In this document: one piece after another, positions 61,909-64,000 of the stretch
How positions within the stretch are numbered: position 1 is the first letter of the stretch
How the letters are laid out: each line of letters opens with the position of its first letter
NCBI GenBank assembly: GCA_028023455.1
Contig: JAQFVV010000319.1
Coordinates: 622,001 to 686,000, forward strand
Length of the DNA stretch: 64,000 nt
Origin: Epiperipatus broadwayi
Lineage: Eukaryota; Onychophora; Udeonychophora; Euonychophora; Peripatidae
Direction: 5' to 3'
Position numbers and translations under genes: made by a program
Notes under the pieces: generated by a model
Databases searched by the model: none
Seen by the model: only the letters and a program-made list of their open reading frames with translations
What the model was told of the DNA's origin: nothing

Positions 61909-64000
61909 TTAGATAAAAATATAATAAATACACTTGTGCATTTCAGTGAAAGAGAGTGTTCGTAGTATTATTTAAAAAATGGTGTAAGAATAACATGTAA
62001 ATAAAACATGTTACACATATTTTAAAAAAATTATTGGCAAGCAAATGGATTAACCAAAAATTCTCATATGAATTTAAATATAAAATGGTGATATTTAATA
62101 ATAGTATGAGTTGCTAAATTTAAAGAGTCTGTTCAAGTCTTCTGGTCACTGAATCAAATTGCTAATAATTTGCTCAATATCTACATATGAAATATGTTGA
62201 AACGTTTAACATTAAAAGTAGAATTAATAGCAGAAGTCAGTATGTTTTGGAATACTTTATTGCATGCAAACTGGCAACATTAAATAAATATTTTAATTGC
62301 AGATGTTTTTGGGACATGAAAACTTTATTTTTTTTTAAAAAAGAAGAGATTTAAAATCAAATTTGAATGTTAAATTTTATTGAAACGCCACATTAATGTT
62401 TTTGCATATCAGTTAAATAATAAAGAATTGATCATCTTATCTGAATGTGTACTTCCAGTAATGTATTTACTATTTAATTTGTTTACTACTTGAATAATAA
62501 TAACAGCCTTTAAACAATTAACTAAAACTACTTTCTGATTTCTATCGCCAATGTTGATTTCTTAAATTGTTTTGTTCTGATTGTTATTCCTAAATTTAAA
62601 TGTGGATAGATCAATTAATATAGCCTAAATATTATAAATTTGGAACAATGCTAGATAAAATGTAGAATTTAATAACTTATGGAGAACATTTTCATTTAAA
62701 TTCTGCATGACATGCTTTTGGAATTATCTCATATTCATAGAGCCCATATAAAATTCATTAATTTAAAAGTACTCATAATAACTACAACAAGCAAATAAAA
62801 GCACATCTATGGAATTCGGCTATAATTTATAATTATTACTTTGTGTAATGTGTATTTATTGTTCAAGAGATTTTATATTGATTTCACGGATAATATTTAA
62901 TATTCCAAAAATGTACACTTTTATTTATGTATGTGAGTAAGAATGAATTAATTTTAATTTTATTGTTATATGAAATTATATGTGAGGTTCATGATTTATA
63001 CTTTTACTATAGTTAAATTAAATTCATGAGATTGAATAAAATATTTATTTGAAGGAATAGCACTTGTGAAAAGCTTGAGAATTACTAATAAACTTATGGT
63101 GTGTGTCAACCTCTTATGAAGTGTCTTATGAGTCTATTCAGGGTTCTCTTCCTATACTCATGTCACTTGTATTACATTGTTATTATGTTTATATTTTAAG
63201 CAAGATAAATCAGTATATTAGTTGTCCTTATTATTGAAACACTTTTCATTATGTATAAACCCATATCTGCTAAATTGCTGGTGTTTTTTTGAATTGTCAG
63301 AATAGCAGAGAAGGATGATTTTTGCACTTTAAATATGAAGTAAATATTAATATTGCTTTACAATGTTAAATGGCATTAGTCTGTGCTGGTGGTTAATCTG
63401 CAGATTAATTATTTGCCACTTTCTATATTTTTACACTCATTCCTGTGCTGGTGGTTAATCTGTGGAATTGTGTAATTATATTTGTTGCTTCATGGTGGTG
63501 TATAAACCCACAGGGAATTCAGTATTGTATCATTACTATGTGTAGATAAATGCATCCACAGGAATATCATTTTACTTCATAAATGTAAGTTTGGGCAAAG
63601 TATTTTGTATTATTATGCTAAAATCATTTTCTTCTATCTATAAGTATAACTTATAAGTTCTATCATAAAGTGTAGCAGGGCATCTTATGTAAATTATCTT
63701 CATGATGATTAACTGTTTATTAATTAATGTTTTATCTGAACTGAAGTTTGAATTTTTACTTTGGTTTAGCATTACATTATAGCTAATTCCTGCAAATGTA
63801 ATATTATTTATTATGTTATTATAGGTTTATAGAATTGGTTTATTGGTTCTGGAACTGACACATTAGGTATTTCATGATTTGATGTTGAATTTCAGTATAA
63901 TTTCCTCAAGGCAGAAATTAGATCAAATTATAATAAAATTTATGATTAGGCTTTTATAAAACTGTGCCTATGATGTATTTAGTGAAGTGAACAAATGGAA
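61909..64000. other. AT-rich DNA, no gene seen
   Basis: A short direct repeat (tgtgctggtggttaatctg) occurs at about 63382 and 63443. No exon-like segment or element is supported to the window end. Confidence 0.45.

Overview
The window is AT-rich animal (metazoan) nuclear DNA, probably from an invertebrate. It is dominated by decayed retroelements, very long (TA)n microsatellites and inverted repeats. The RTE-clade LINE family and the Penelope-like elements (PLEs) with GIY-YIG endonuclease domains are both common in arthropods and molluscs; the sequence does not settle the species. No complete cellular gene is visible. There are no operons, rRNA genes, convincing tRNA genes or CRISPR arrays.

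Layout. About 0-4.2 kb: an LTR-retrotransposon-like unit, with two direct repeats of about 560 bp ending in the same bases around a decayed 3-kb interior. 4.2-4.9 kb: a palindrome of two truncated PLE 3' ends, with an RTE 5' fragment at its edge. 6.1-6.6 kb: an ancient RTE copy. 7-13.5 kb: mostly featureless AT-rich DNA with TA arrays and degenerate tandem repeats. 13.56-16.78 kb: a full-length but broken RTE copy (A, minus strand) with an 11-bp target-site duplication. 19.1 kb: an exon-like segment. 19.6-22.0 kb: PLE remains, including a perfect 148-bp inverted repeat and a readable GIY-YIG endonuclease relic. 22-26.5 kb: nothing recognisable. 26.56-27.77 kb: RTE copy B with a 5' inversion. 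27.95-32.06 kb: a second PLE palindrome, split by the best-preserved RTE copy (C, 28034-31322, 12-bp target-site duplication). 33.3-33.6 kb: TA-flanked fragments with a hammerhead-ribozyme-like core. 37.87-46.0 kb: units of a ~474-bp repeat, tandem and then inverted. RTE copy D lies inside one unit and is itself split by a 3.3-kb insert flanked by 150-bp direct repeats. 46-52 kb: exon-like segments and a hAT transposase relic. 53-55 kb: decayed coding traces with a zinc knuckle. 58.8-59.4 kb: an LTR candidate. 60.2 kb: a signal-peptide first exon candidate. 61.4-61.9 kb: a fold-back element with a 14-bp flanking duplication.

The elements are nested, which gives relative ages. PLE palindromes and the 474-bp repeats predate the RTE insertions into them, and the direct-repeat insert postdates RTE copy D. 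The best candidates for host coding sequence are four or five short segments whose base composition stands above the AT-rich background and which carry splice-like borders (19.1, 41.6, 46.7, 50.4 and 60.2 kb). I recognise none of these proteins. The most unusual structural observations are the repeated palindromic PLE arrangement at (TA)n tracts, the perfect 148-bp fold-back, and the RTE copy cleanly bisected by a direct-repeat-flanked segment that itself contains exon-like sequence.
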